From: Notospermus geniculatus
Taxonomy: Eukaryota > Nemertea > Pilidiophora > Heteronemertea > Lineidae
Length of the DNA: 64,000 bases
Assembly: GCA_002633025.1 (NCBI GenBank)
Contig: NMRB01000024.1
Span: 651,437-715,436 of the forward strand
Direction: 5' to 3'
Shown here piece after piece: positions 22,311 through 34,159 of this stretch; position 1 is the stretch's first letter, and each line of letters begins with the position of its first letter. The notes below the pieces were generated by a model. The model made no database searches. It saw nothing but the letters and a program-made list of their open reading frames with translations, and was not told the DNA's origin. A program made the translations under genes and the position numbers.

Positions 22311-22494
22311 ATTTTTATTTTTCGTACATCGGGCGCCCGACTTATAACTCAGGCGCCCGACTTACGAAAGGCCATATTTATTTATTTCATAACTCGGGCG
22401 CCCGACTTATGAAAAAAATATATGATGCCTTTCGTAAGTCGGGCGCCCGAGTTATAAGTCAGGCGCCCGAGTTATGAAATAAATAAATAATGCC
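22311..22494. repeat. Palindromic cluster of GGCGCCCGA boxes
   Basis: Five copies of TCRGGCGCCCGAS are spaced by AT-rich segments such as ATAACTCG and TTATGAAATAAATA. The whole stretch is also an inverted repeat from GGCCATCAT to its counterpart near 22430. Each box is palindromic around GGCGCC. It may be a MITE or a clustered protein-binding site. Confidence 0.6.
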
Positions 22495-22639
22495 CACTGT
22501 CGCGTTTTCACACCGCGATTTCGCGCTGGCCTGTCACACAGGCAAAAGGCAGAAAACAAAAGATTTCTACCATTGAAAAAGTAGCATCAAATTTCTCTGG
22601 CCTGTGAAATCGCCGCGTTTTGTCGTACTCCGCTGCAAA

Positions 22640-22820
22640 AATCGCGTCAGTGGGTAGAGGCCTTGACTAATTTTACCACTGACGCTTTTTCCCGCTGCCG
22701 TGTCGTTTTCACGGGTAATAACCAACAACAAAGTTCTTTGACATTGAATCAGTCGCGCCAAATGTCGATTGCCTGTGAAATCGCAGCGTTTCCCCCCTCT
22801 CCGTTCCGCCAATCGCAGGC
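22640..22820 (+). repeat. Interspersed repeat, second copy inverted at 47.4 kb
   Basis: Segments such as GGCAATCGACATTTGGCG, read here in reverse complement, and GATTCAATG recur at 47370-47500 in the opposite orientation. It is noncoding and rich in CGCG words. Confidence 0.5.
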
Positions 22821-22959
22821 GGGTAGATGCATTGTAGCCTACTGCACATACTTACTTGTGAAGAAAATGATGGTCTCTGGTTTCCCACTCCTGGCGGGAG
22901 CCTAAAGTTGGGCGGAAATACGTAATCACCTCCCTCATTAGCATTATCGTCCACTTCCG

Positions 22960-23464
22960 GTACAAGGGGTAATGACAGTGACGGTGGAAGAGCTCCAGCT
23001 TGAAAAATGTCATCCCAATGTGACCTCCGAGCGCCCCTGGCGGGAAGACTTACGAGAGATAATAATCATTGTTTGTTCTTTTGTCCGGCAGAGAATCCTT
23101 GAACGGGGGAACGAAATACCACAGTTTGCTGGGGGCAGTTTGTCGGTATCTAATAAACCACGAAGACATTTTCTGTCAACACCGAATGTGACATTTCATT
23201 GTTTTGTGATCGTTGGAAGAGAAAGAACTTGACAGGATGCCCAAGAGCCTTTGTACTCGTGACAATAACGCCATAGTTTGTTTGGACAAGAAGAATACGA
23301 CTTGAGTACGGTACATTTCATTCTTCTGTTACATAGAATGAACTACTCACTTTTCATTTTTCATTCCTCATTTTCATTTGAAATCAAAATCACAAAATGA
23401 CTGCCTATGTGAACAGTGAATGGAGAATGCAATGTTCAGTCTTCTGCTAATGTCCCCATCACAC
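22960..23464. other. Noncoding stretch, no gene seen
   Basis: No exon with supporting splice sites and no clear repeat was found. It lies between the 22-kb exon and copy C. Confidence 0.4.
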
Positions 23465-23670
23465 TGAACTAGTTCAGGAGATGTCGAGGAATATCTACAT
23501 ACGTGAAAATGCCACTGCTATTTTCCGTACAGGCAGGGACTAGCCAGGGTCAAAAATGCTAATTTATGCACGACGTCATTGCAGAGATAAATGAAATCAA
23601 ATGTAGCCATCCAATGTGGAGATAAAGTTCATTTTCATTTACATATTTACTAATTGACAAATTTCTCACT
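23465..23670 (-). repeat. Interspersed repeat paired with 34.56-34.75 kb
   Basis: The reverse complement shares GATGTCGAGGAATATG-type sequence, GGAAAATAGC, AGCATTTYTGACCCTGGCTA and TCCACATTGGATGGCT with 34555-34745. It is noncoding, and the copies are clearly diverged. Confidence 0.55.
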
Positions 23671-23746
23671 TGATACTCTTACATAAATAGTTGCCTAAGT
23701 CCATTACAGCACTACAATGTATGATCATTATGCAAATTCCTGCAGG

Positions 23747-26700
23747 TCCATCACAGACAAGTTCTTTTTGCTTTCCTTTGGATGGTTCGTAGATCATTGA
23801 GAGGTATTTCACACTATTATTCAGAGAGATGTCATTGGTTATGTTGGGAGGGGCATCCGTCTCTAAAACAATGGATACGTTTCCACGGCCCTCATTCCCA
23901 GGCGTGATCCTGTTGAAAACCTCTGAGGGCATGACTGAACTAGCAGCGTTCGAATTCGTTTGTTGAGAAGGTTCATTCGGCACTTCGGCATGTGGCTTGA
24001 CGCAAGGGAAGACTCCGTACTGCAGCTGCCTTGCAACTGCCTCGTCCCCGGACTCTTCCTCTTCAGCCCAACTCGTGCACAACTCGGAAACCTCGCCCTC
24101 GTCAATTTCAAGTATTGAGTCATCTCCTGATACCACTGAACATAAAAGATTCGACGACTGACGCCTTCTGGTGCAGTCGATATCAGATTCATACCTCCCA
24201 GTCCCAGAAGTAGAACTCAAACCCACAGTACCTTGGGAAGCAGTTGCTCTCAAACCCAGCACTTCTGACGATCGGCTTTGATTGAACATGTCTAGCGATC
24301 GTGTCCGACTGGCTGTCGTCTGCCTTTGCTTACTATCCTGGTACATGTCACTTGAAGATGACGCTCTCTTGGTAGTCGGCTGCGCAGCTTGGGGAAACTG
24401 TGGAGATGCGCTTACATTGCTGCTGGACATGATCTTATCAGGCAATTGCGTTGGACTTGTAGGATACGGGCTGCATACAGCACCATTTCCGTTCAGCGAA
24501 ATGCTGTTTCGTAGCTCGAGTGGGCTCTGTGTAAATTGCTGTTGCGGTGGACTTCGGTGGCTGTCAGTTTGGGAGTTCGACACATGATGTACCCGAAGGG
24601 GAGACATGGTACATGCTGGCACTGAATCAAATACGATCTGCTTGGCGTCATCTGGCGTTCTGTTTACTCCTTCAATGTTCAGCGAGATTCTCGATGTATT
24701 CGTTGTTTTTCCGTGCAAATCTTTCTCGCTACTATCTGCGTCAATGACTAGTCCATCCGCAGGACACATGTCCTCATCTTGTCCGGAGGGACCACAGCCA
24801 CTCAAAGTGTTCAGATATCTGTCTGAAAATGACATCGGATTCGATGCATCCGAAATCGCGTCGTCCTCGCCACTGGAAGCTAGGTAGCAAGTGATTTCAA
24901 GCTGTATTTCTGATTCCCAATCAGAGAGACTGTTTTCAGGGTATTTCTTCAAAGAGCTGTTCCCCGTCCAAAGAGACTTTGATGGCGCACCATTGGCTGA
25001 AGTTCCCTTATCGTAATCTTCCACCTTTTTGAGCCAATCATTGCTTGTCCAACTGCTGATATCCGTACCTGAATGATCACCATTCTCACTGTTGCCGTTG
25101 GGTGAGTCACTTGTCCAGCTCTCGTTGTCCACGATGAGATCAACCGTCACGTCGGCGCCGTCAGCAACTCCCCGATCAGGCATACATGCACTAGTCCAAC
25201 TCTCAATAACGTCACAAGATACTAGCAGACCATCGTCCGCTCCAAAACTGTCAGTGTCACATGAGTCTATTCGAAAGTCACTCCCTGACTGCTCAGAGAG
25301 GGGACACTGCAAGGCAGTAAGACTATCATCGCTTCTGGATGCGATCTGGTTTACTTCCGACAGATAGGCCCAGGGTTGTTGCGAGCTGTGACAGCCAAGA
25401 CTTGATGAAAGTGCCAGAGAACTTCTTTGGTAAAAGTCCAGGATATGTTTGCGACTCGACGTGTCGGTTTTACCATCTTTGCACCAAGATTTGAAAGGAA
25501 AGAATGGTCCTCGCTTTTTCATATCATCTGGTGTCCTGTCAGTGTCGTCCTCTTCACCAACGGTCGCTAGATGTGGAACAAAATGCAATACATTCTTCTT
25601 CTTCTTGCCTCTGTCGCCGTGCCCTCCGAGGGGCATGTAAATGTACGTCCCTGAGGATGTATCCTTACTTCTGAAAAGATATACGCCGTTTAAAAGTCGG
25701 TCGATCGGGCTAAACTCGCCGTTGAGTCTGGAGATTGCAGTTAACATCAGTTAACATCGGATGAAAATGTCCAAAAGGTTCATATTTAACCCCGAGTAGG
25801 AGTCGGAGTGGTGGGCAATCTCACTAACTTAGGACTTACCTTCTCTTACATACAAAAATGATGATTAAAATCAAGGCGACCAAGAAAAAAATCGACATGA
25901 CGGTAAGGCAAGTGATCAACACTGCCCTGTAATCTGAAAGTAAAAAGGAAATGAAGAGATGCAATGTACATACAGCACAAGAACTGTCCATAAGGCAAAT
26001 TGCTGGCGATTGATGCCTAATGCGAGGGTCCGTGGGTTTGAGTCCGATAGGAAGTTTTGTCTTTCACCTTAGAAACCTGTTATCATTTCATGCCCTTTGA
26101 GGGTAAATAAGGCAGCCATTTTGTATACTCCGATGATCACGTGCCACAGTTGACCTAACGATGGCTTCGGGAACATGGCTCCAGATTCGTGGATTCTGAG
26201 GTACAAGTTCCCTCTCTTACCGTATTCGCAAAGGTCTCCAGAAACACCGAAAGGGCAGCTGCACTCGAATTTGACGTATGGGTTTGTTGAGGAGGTTGGG
26301 ATATCTCGGCACTCTCCGTTGTGCAGACAGGGGCGGTTCATGCATGAAAAGGCACCTGCAAGGCGAAAGGGATGGTCGGTGACTCACTGAACTTAATAAA
26401 GAAAGTTTCAAATCTATTACAGAAATTTCGTTAAACTTCGCACGGAGATCATAATACTAACGCGATGGGTTAGGACCAGGCGAAAGGAAATGGTGAATAC
26501 AGTTAAAGGTGAAAGCATAGTGAGTTGAGATTTCCTACCGCTGTCGCAGTTCCTTCTCTCGCAGATTTCCCGTTGCGACGTGTTTACGCCTTGGCAGTCA
26601 TCGCCTTTCGAATCCAAGCAAATTCGACTTCGTCTCCGTTCTCCTTGCAACACGCAGGTGGCGTTACAAGCAGTCCAGTCTCCCCATTCGCTGAGGTACA

Positions 26701-27273
26701 CCTCCGTACCCCCACGGGAACTGTTTCGGCGAAATCCAACAAGTTTCCCGAATTTCTCTGCGATAATTCCGCCCGTCATTTTCTCTGTTTGACCTGGTTT
26801 GTTTTCCTTTGTTGTACTTGGAGTCGAAGTCGTCGACGTGGTCGAACTGACCTCGCCCTTCTCGCCTCTGCCTTTTGCCGCAGGCACGGGTTTTATTACA
26901 AGTTTTTGGACATTTTTGTCTTTAGTAGTAGGCCCTTTCGTTTTCTCCAACACGACAGTTAGGTTTTCCCTATTCGTGTGAGGGATTCCTTTGTCAGGGC
27001 GAACAGAAGTCGGTCTTTTATCTCCATCACCCTCTGGTTCATATGGGCCTTCGTCTTCATCCAAATAGTCAGACTCTTCCCCTTCCTCACTTGGTTCGTC
27101 CACCGATGGTTCATCAGAATCTTCTTCAGAAGTCTCTGTGTTATCTTCTTCGTTTGTCCCCGGTTCATGTGGGCCTTCTTCTTCTTCTTCCTCTTCTTCT
27201 TCACCCAAATCACTTTCTTCTTCCTCCGATGGTACATTTGAACTTTCTGGCAACGTCTGTGTCTTATCTTCTT
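23747..27273 (-). pseudogene. Copy C: internal fragment of the giant-tail gene
   Basis: This region matches 14786-18298 of copy B with intact splice sites: stalk/TSP1 (27273-26539), EGF (26355-26221), helix (25933-25840) and tail start (25727). Both ends are cut inside exons. The stalk breaks off at 27273 into a minisatellite, and the tail homology ends at 23747, after which the frame reads about 27 unrelated residues to a stop at 23666. Protein differences from copy B are scattered in the stalk (DEGPYEPE against DESPREPK) and the distal tail. About 1.47 kb in the middle, 25039-26511, appears base-identical to copy B. With no complete ends it cannot make the same protein. It could be a partial segmental duplication or a misplaced haplotype contig. 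Confidence 0.6.
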
Positions 27274-27385
27274 AGCCCATTGAGAGCCAACTCATACGAG
27301 GAAACTGTCAAGTGGAGCAGCACCTTTACTTGCAAGGAAACCAACAATGGTGAATTGCCCATTGAGAACCAACTCATACGATTTG
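27273..27385 (+). repeat. Minisatellite remnant, 82-bp unit
   Basis: Just over one unit of the 82-bp repeat CCCATTGAGAACCAACTCAT... lies at the breakpoint of copy C. The related position at 35705-36145 holds about five units. Confidence 0.75.
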
Positions 27386-27720
27386 GAAAACTTAAGTGCA
27401 GCAGCGTTTTTAGGTACAAGACCAATAGTACATTCTTAATCATTTTGAGCCACCCACAAATTCTACCCGAAAGAAAAGACCAATTTTAATGAAAGGGGGC
27501 TGCTCCACTTGTGAGTTTTTTGCGTAAATTACGTCATCAGTGCACATTCATCAGACACTCTTGTAAAACGCCCATTTCGATGCAATATGCCGACAAACTC
27601 ACGTTGCAGGGATTCAAACTCATCGGCCACATGGTCAAGGGCTTTTCTCGTCGGTCACTCTAGCTAAAATCCTAGCTACCGGACAACATTTAGATGAATG
27701 AAAGAGAAATATATACTCAC

Positions 27721-28014
27721 ATTTTTTCCATTCGAGTAACCTTCCACCACGGTCTTTAACAAATGTCCTAACGTTATACCTTGTTGCGAGCTTAAAATGC
27801 CACTGACTAATTTTAAAGTATCTATACTAATGTCTCGTTTATATGAATCAAGTTCTTCGTGGCACTTTTGAGGTTTGAATCGATCCTGTTGCCGCGATCT
27901 TATAACATTCTCTAATTTTACTAACCAGTCTGATAATTTATGAAAAGGAACCGAAGCAGTCAGTCCAGAAAAACTGCACAGAACGAGAAAATACACGGCT
28001 CGTTTCGTTGCCAT
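27721..28014 (-). CDS. Signal-peptide first exon, copy 1
   Basis: ATG at 28012-28014 opens 98 codons ending at a GTGAGT donor, phase 0. Residues 1-20 (KRAVYFLVLCSFSGLTAS) look like a secretory signal peptide. The rest reads VPFHKLSDWLVKLENVI to EGYSNGKN, helical and charged with one Cys. An identical protein is encoded at 36472-36765. Strand, phase and order make it a candidate first exon of the TSP1/EGF membrane protein, by way of the 21973-22254 exon, but no transcript joins them here. The family is not recognised. Confidence 0.6.
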
Positions 28015-28120
28015 TTTGGTTATGGTTTAAAAGTATCCGCACGGCGTATTACCATTATTATGAGTGTAGAACAATCGCGTGGAATGAAATCAAATGGCCT
28101 CGTTGCGTGGGCGGCCATCA

Positions 28121-28165
28121 TGACGTAACAATACCTCATTCATGAAAATGCTGCGCTCTGATTGG
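28121..28165 (-). promoter_or_regulatory. Candidate promoter elements: CRE half-site and CCAAT box
   Basis: TGACGTAA at 28121-28128 and an inverted CCAAT (ATTGG at 28161-28165) lie 107-151 bases upstream of the signal-peptide ATG. Both are kept in the second copy. No TATA box was identified with confidence. Confidence 0.4.
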
Positions 28166-28402
28166 TCGCCTGGAAGTCGACTGTGGCTACATTGCGCTGC
28201 TCAACTGGGCATAAACACTCCATTCAAGAAGAGTGTCTTCGTAGGCAGCTTCCGTGAACAAAGAGTTGCTCCCTTGAGATGAAAAATCGAATGTCGCTGC
28301 AGCGGGGGAGGGTGCACTGACCCCAGACGCAAAGATTAAATGATTCGTGAAGTCTTGGAGCAGGCGCAGGCGGCGGCATCACGGTTGGAAGTCAATGATA
28401 GC

Positions 28403-28403
28403 N
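28403..28403. other. Assembly join (single n)
   Basis: Before this n the sequence matches 36040-37152, and from about 28508 it matches 37866 onward. The 105 bases between differ from the second copy. Confidence 0.8.
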
Positions 28404-28544
28404 TTGTTGGGGTCTATTTTTTTCATGATCCTTAGGTATCAAAGTACCCATGTAGGGAGTTTCATGCTTTCTTGAAGAAGAGAACGATTTTTACCCTTAA
28501 CCTGTTAACCGCTCTACTACTGTTAACCGCATCGGACGTGTCAC

Positions 28545-28590
28545 CTCTGAGGTTCCGGGTTCGAAACCCGGTTCGCCCCGACGATGTTCG
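28545..28590 (+). repeat. tRNA-like T-arm, SINE relic
   Basis: CCGGG TTCGAAA CCCGG is a perfect five-pair T-arm and contains the B box GGTTCGAAACC. No matching 5' acceptor strand or D-arm is present, so it is not a tRNA gene. A second copy lies at about 37905. Confidence 0.4.
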
Positions 28591-29144
28591 CGGAATAAAT
28601 TTTAATCTCGATGATAGCGATACTTCGCTATCCTCACAAAACAATATCATTCCTTACACATGGGTTATTATATCAATGACATGCACCGGTTTGTGCAGAT
28701 TGTTTAGAAGCTGATGAGCACGCTGTGACGATCCGATGTGCATACTGATAAGGGCTGACCTACACTGTTTGGCATTTTTAGTGAACTCCAGTTCGATTTT
28801 GGTGGAAAGGTTATCGCTTATTCACCGCCCGGGTGTACGTCCATCGTCAAAATGATTTCAATCTGCCATTTGTGTTTTTCCTGTGGTTCACTGCCGAGCA
28901 GAGATAACAAAAATGAAACACTTCAACGGGTTCTGAGGCATGAAAACCCGCAAGGAAGTAGATTATATGGATGTTTGCAAAATAACCGATGTGCATTTTT
29001 TCCACATCCATCGCCAAATGGCCTATCCGTCACATATGAGGCAGTTTCGAAACTCGAGAATAACTGGGGAAAAAGTGGTGTTCCATCCACAAGGGTGTGT
29101 GTAATCCTGGGACACATTCAATCCCATCTGTCTGTTTTTAGAGG

Positions 29145-29450
29145 AATTGATCTGAACTTTCTGCAGCGGTAGGTTTGGGGAAGGTAGAGCAAGGCACTTA
29201 TCGAAAACCAGGGCCATCCTTCTGCCACAAAGATGGCTGCCATGGCGGCCATTTTGAATTTTATATCTGGATGAACACTGGGGCATTCCTGGAGGAATCG
29301 ATCTGAAATTTCTGTGATAGGTTGGGAGAAGATAGAGCTAGGCACCTATCGAACACCAGGGCAATCACTCTGCCACCAAGATGGCTGCCATTTTGAATTC
29401 AATATCTGGATAATAACTGGGACATTCCTGGATCTGAAATTTCTGTGGAG
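29145..29450 (+). repeat. Tandem repeat of about 150 bp, two units
   Basis: Units share GATCTGAAATTTCTGTG, ACCAGGGC, CAAGATGGCTGCCAT and the CATTCCTGGA end. The same array is in the second block copy at 38488-38810. Confidence 0.65.
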
Positions 29451-29930
29451 ATCGTAAAGTAAGAGTGATTCTTTGACACAACATCCTGGCTAGAATTGGG
29501 TCCAACGCCCCAATCAACCAGTTATGAATGTGGAAACCATGCAATCGATGGCAAATTTCTGGCAGCCTTTTTTTCAGAAACCTCCACCGTAGAAAAACTA
29601 TCGCAACGTTCTCCGTAAAATCACTCCTCTCGGAAATTGAACGTTCCCAGAACAACGCCTCCAGAAGGTCGATTTTTGGCAGGGTGGATAAGCCGTTGAT
29701 ACTCACTCTCATGTGTACGGGGTTCAGATTACAAATCGTTCTTGACGTTTTAATCTGTATTAGGCGGAATTTGATGACCAGAACACACGTTCGCGTCGCT
29801 AAATACCGCCATACGATGACCGCAGCACATGACATTTATGAGAGACTGATAAAACATTCTGCCAATCGTTGCGGAGAAATTTGCCGAAACCCAACGTACG
29901 AATTTCTGGAATGGAGAATAGTTGAGATTA

Positions 29931-30331
29931 GGGAGGTTTAGAAATCAAATGATAAACGTAAACGTTAAAGATAATGTATCACGACTTCATTGTTTACATT
30001 CAATGTTTGTAAACATTGATGTTTACATTGTGTTATTTTGGACTTATGGGACATGCCAACTCACCAAATTGAATACTTTCGGTATCAAAAGAATTTCTAG
30101 AGGGGTACGCCACCAACAAATTAATCGTAAGACAAAGAAAGACTGGACACAAACAAACAAAATGTAAATAAACAATGATTTTCGTGGCCCGCGAAAATAC
30201 CCGTGATACATTATCTTTAACAACAACGTTATTTTTGTACCGAAAATGCAATATAAAATCTGGTTAATATGTAGTACGAAAAATAACGTTGTCGTAAAGT
30301 TTAGGTTTATAGTTTGATTTCTAAACCTCCC
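29931..30331 (+). repeat. TA-flanked foldback MITE carrying a nested element
   Basis: TA at 29929-29930 and 30332-30333 flank ends GGGAGGTTTAGAAATCAAA and TTTGATTTCTAAACCTCCC. Without the 248-bp nested element it is about 149 bp. The counterpart at 39284-39430 has the same ends, but its asymmetric core is reverse-complemented. Confidence 0.8.
29969..30216 (+). mobile_element. TTAA-flanked 248-bp MITE nested in the foldback MITE
   Basis: TTAA at 29965-29968 and 30217-30220 is the apparent target duplication. The termini are AGATAATGTATCACG and CGTGATACATTATCT. The counterpart block at 39284-39430 lacks the insert and has a single TTAA, an empty site. A related copy with TTAA flanks is at 34932-35189. 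The pattern is that of a piggyBac-type non-autonomous element. Confidence 0.8.
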
Positions 30332-30684
30332 TATTGTCAGCGACAACGATACGTGAACCTTGCTCTCACGCTGTGAATGGAAAAAGCCTTGAAGAAAAAC
30401 ACCCCCGCCTTCTTGATTCCTGAAGTGAGTAATTAGGAAGCAATGATGGGTCGTGTTTGATTGTAGTTCTAGTACAATCAAAGAGGGTATTAGTACGAGG
30501 AATCTGCCTGCGAGGGGGTGGAGGGCGGGAAGCCTGGCCGCTACGGATTCTTACCAACAGAAGATAAACAAAAATAGGAGCAGGCCTCGGGCTAACAATG
30601 AAGAAAATCTCGGTAGAATAATATAATTTTCTTGAAGCAATACACTGCAATCTGGATATAAGATTGGTGTAGATTATATGGGCG

Positions 30685-30810
30685 GTTATATCCGCAAAAG
30701 GTAGACGTTGACAAAACAGAGACGTAGGTTACATAATCAGAGACGTGGTTTTAGAAAACAGAGATGTTCTTTAACAAAACAAAGATGTTCTTTAACAAAA
30801 CAGAGACATT
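30685..30810 (+). repeat. AACAAAACAGAGAYG short-unit array
   Basis: After a GGGCGGTTATATCCGCAAAA end at about 30680, units of GATGTTCTTTAACAAAACA and related sequence repeat several times. It looks like a truncated member of the GGTTATATCCGC family. Confidence 0.5.
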
Positions 30811-30858
30811 TAGACGTTGGGTGGCACTCGAGCCGTTGCGAAAACTCAATCTCCCTCT

Positions 30859-31085
30859 TAGACTGGTTCCTGGTCCCAACAGAGCTGACGCAATAAGGGA
30901 CCGGTATTGCGTGATGTAACGTCGCAGTTGATTGGCTTGCTATTTTGGGGATGTGAGGTGCCATGTTGAATTTCTACTGAGTGGAATCTTCTGTGACGTC
31001 ACAACCTGGTAGCTTTCTGCCAGGTATGGCCGCCCAATACCGGTCCCTTATTCCGTAAGCTATGTTGGGACCGGGAACCAGTCTA
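30859..31085. repeat. MITE with TAGACTGGTTCC ends, copy 1
   Basis: Inverted ends TAGACTGGTTCCTGGTCCCA and its counterpart TGGGACCGGGAACCAGTCTA bound 227 bp. Copy 2 is at 39997-40223. Confidence 0.8.
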
Positions 31086-31559
31086 TTTCCCTCTGCAAGA
31101 ACTCAAAAAATTTCGTCATTTCAGCGACTGCATCGCCGACATATTAAGTGGGACGAGTGCTAAATCTGACCTAATTTCATAATATCGGTCATTAGGCGCG
31201 AAAACGACAGAAAAACAAGTACCAGTATATCTATTATTACAAGGTTGCAAAAAACTTTGTTAGCCATTTATCGGCAGGGTCTTCGCATCCATTGTCGTCT
31301 AATAAACTGTGTTTCGTGATGTAAGTGGCCGATGTAGGGTCATAATATCTTTATTATAACCTAATAAGCCGAGATATTTTTTATAATAATTGACAAACCC
31401 GACCCCCGAGAGCTCGCCCCCGCATGTTTTTGTCGTCAGATTTTCTTGCGTCGGTGAGGTCACGGAGATGTTCGCTCGGTTCTCATGATGCTAAGAAAAG
31501 TTTTTGAAAAATACCCTAAAATCTCGTTTAAGAGGTCATGTCGGTGCAAAATCAATAAA

Positions 31560-31680
31560 CAGTGACTTTAAGGTAATGGTGACTTTAAGGTAATGGTACC
31601 TTTAACAGAATGGAAAATGCATTGAAGTTAATGGTACTCCATGTATTAGCTTAAAGTCACTTCATGAAACAGCCCCCATG
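31560..31680. repeat. MITE, AAGTGACTT arms, copy 1
   Basis: AGTGACTTTA and TAAAGTCACTTCATGAAACA pair around GGTACCTTTAACA. This copy carries a short internal duplication and has lost its left end. The fuller copy at 40702-40808 starts GGGGCCTATTTCATAAAGTG. Confidence 0.6.
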
Positions 31681-32394
31681 TCTTTTTCATTGACAGTTCC
31701 GCTTGGACCCGGTTAAACTGAAGGGATTAGCAGGCTAAAGCCAATCAGATAAAATACCCTATTTCTAAACAGGAGTAATACTGGCCTACCTATTAATTTG
31801 ACATCTTCGACATGACCTCCTAAACGTTAATTTACAGTACAAGCATGGCTAGGGAATGAACGTTGAATGACGAGGCTTTCCAACCCACGTTGGCTGAACT
31901 GAAATTGCTATTTTCCGACATGAAATCCTTTCAATTGAATAAAAAAAAATATCGATGGGCTGATTTCCGGCCGTAGAATCGACAGCGGGCGATTCGAATG
32001 GCGGGGGTCGATCAAAAAATGCCGGCCTACAGCTTCCCCCGCATATCATGGCCGGCCCCGCCCCGTCCTATTTTTCCCGTACAGCGAGGCACACAGCCAT
32101 TCATCTGGGGTGCGGCTGCATTGAGCCAAGTACTCCATCTAAATTCGACTCATTCTTCCCGTCCCGACCAATTTCCTTTATTGATTTCCACATTCCTCCT
32201 CTTTCCTTTGGTTTGCCAATAAGTGATATTCTCCACCCACGATAGTTACCAGACATCGACAATCATCCAGTGTAAGAGGGGAAAATATCCCGACAATAAG
32301 TGTCCGCTTTTTTTCAATTTGTATACACTGTATTTGCCAATATTGGTCACTAGGCAGATTTCAATGTTTCTAGCACACAGTGCGCCCCCTCTTT

Positions 32395-32505
32395 CCCGAA
32401 ATCCTGGATCCGCCCCTGTATGGTCCGGAATGGCCTGGGCGAGATTCGACACCGGGACCTACCGCTTGTCAGGCGGACGCGATAACCACTGGACCAACAA
32501 GGCTT
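32395..32505 (-). repeat. tRNA-Val-like SINE head beside a hAT-like end, copy 1
   Basis: On the minus strand TGGTCCAGTGGTTATCGCG (A box), a CCGC-CTGACAA-GCGG anticodon-like hairpin (GAC) and GGTGTCGAATC (B box) follow one another. CAGGGGCGGATCCAGG lies about 20 bases downstream. The tRNA-Val relation rests on the anticodon loop only. Copy 2 is at 41518-41629. Confidence 0.5.
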
Positions 32506-33154
32506 TTTGATTGGCAAAAGGTCACGACACTTGAGACACAGCAATTTCCCTCACTCAGAAATCTCCGCGCGACCACTCAACCACAAGTCTATCAGAACGG
32601 TGTATAAATTGATTGACTCGTCAGTCTGTCATTGAGATAGTGTATGGTCCTCCCCCGCATGTGGTAGCAGAGTGTGTTCCAAATCCCAGGAAAATACATG
32701 TTGAAATCGCGAGACAGACGCCGTTCACCATCGGAATTTAGTTAACATCGTTTTCAACTTACGTGACGCACGGAATGAAACTGAACTGCAGATTTGGTCC
32801 ATTATTTGGACGCGATGGGGGAGTGATGGAACTGAAAGAGGAATCGGAGTCTGTGAAAGAACCGCAGATACTTTCGAACCCCCAGTAGGAAATTATGTTC
32901 TGTTCAACATGATTGGCCTTTTACTGATTGTGACTGGTTGATTGCTCATTCATAACACTAACCATGGCGTGAAAGATGATAAATATGACAAATGAAAGAA
33001 AAACAGCCGCGTAATGTCATACTTGATTGGGGAGGTTTTATATTGGGTGGACCCGAAGAGGAACACACGGGGCAATTCCACGGTCTCGGACGTCACATTT
33101 TTTTCACTTTTTCAGTGCTGTTTCAGCAAATTTTGGAACCACAGAAAGATGTAA

Positions 33155-33385
33155 TACCCTGCATCATGTCAGGCTCTTGTCCTTCTATGCCCCTGGCATG
33201 AATTAAGTTCATTGTGATTCATAATTAGTGCACTGTTTGCTAGTTGCGTCACGGACGTGGCATCGCACAGTTCTCGTCCGTGACGCAACTACATTGTAAT
33301 TATCAAACAGTGCACTAATTATGAATCACAACGAACTTAATTCATACCAGGGGCATAGGACAAGAGCCTGACAAGATGCAGGGTA
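33155..33385. repeat. Long palindromic MITE, copy 1
   Basis: Arms run TACCCTGCATCATGTCAGGC to the reverse complement ending GCAGGGTA, folding around GTTGCGTCACGGAC / GTCCGTGACGCAAC. The copy at 42281-42515 has small indels near the centre. Confidence 0.8.
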
Positions 33386-34159
33386 CTTAATGGTCCTTTG
33401 GTGCCATGAGTTGCAGAGACCGCACTGAACAAGTAAAAAATATCCCGAATTTTACCGTGGACTTTCCCAACGGATAGCAGTTAACAAGAGGTCCTAAACG
33501 GACGATAACATGCCGACATTTTGACGTTGTTGTATTTGATTTTTTCCATCAGGGCCGAAGCCACAGCATTATTGGCCTGATAAAGCATGGAGGACGAAAA
33601 TACCTCGAAAAAAACTTTACCCCGCTCTTAGTCTTGAAAAATTGTGATTTTTGAATGATTCAGATCATGTCCAGTCACTTTGCAATCTTCACTTCTTCAA
33701 AAATCCCTGATTTCAAGGAATTCTCAACAAAATTCCATCCCTACATCCTGTTTCTGGTGAAGTAAAGGAAAGCCAATAGTGGCGAAACTCGCAATAAACC
33801 TTGCAACAATCGAGGGATCGTATCCATAATTATTATGGTATTGCAGAGCCGGAGGGCTCGGCCGTGATTGCAGAAATCATGATTTGATATCTACCGTAAC
33901 GATGGGTAGAAAGAAGTCGGTCGTATGCACCGCTCGACTGCGCCTTTTGGCTGCGAATACACAGGGCTACGCGGAACATGGACATGCCGGTTAACAAAGG
34001 CTTCACGGTCGCGAACACTTTGTGAAGCCTTTGTAAACCAGCGTCGAGGTACACGCGACAGACACGGACACGTAGGGGAACAAAGGTTTCATGGGGATGA
34101 ATCCTTTGTGAAGCCATTGTTCGCCTGCGTGTTCGTGTCACGTGTGCCTCGATGTAAAC

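Noticed and set aside
28545-28590. Functional tRNA gene
   Set aside because: Only the T-arm is well formed; acceptor, D and anticodon arms are missing.
28852-29172. Cys-rich 106-codon frame, repeated in part at 38195
   Set aside because: The second copy is shortened by a frameshift and the frame runs into the 150-bp tandem repeat. Nothing suggests selection on a protein.
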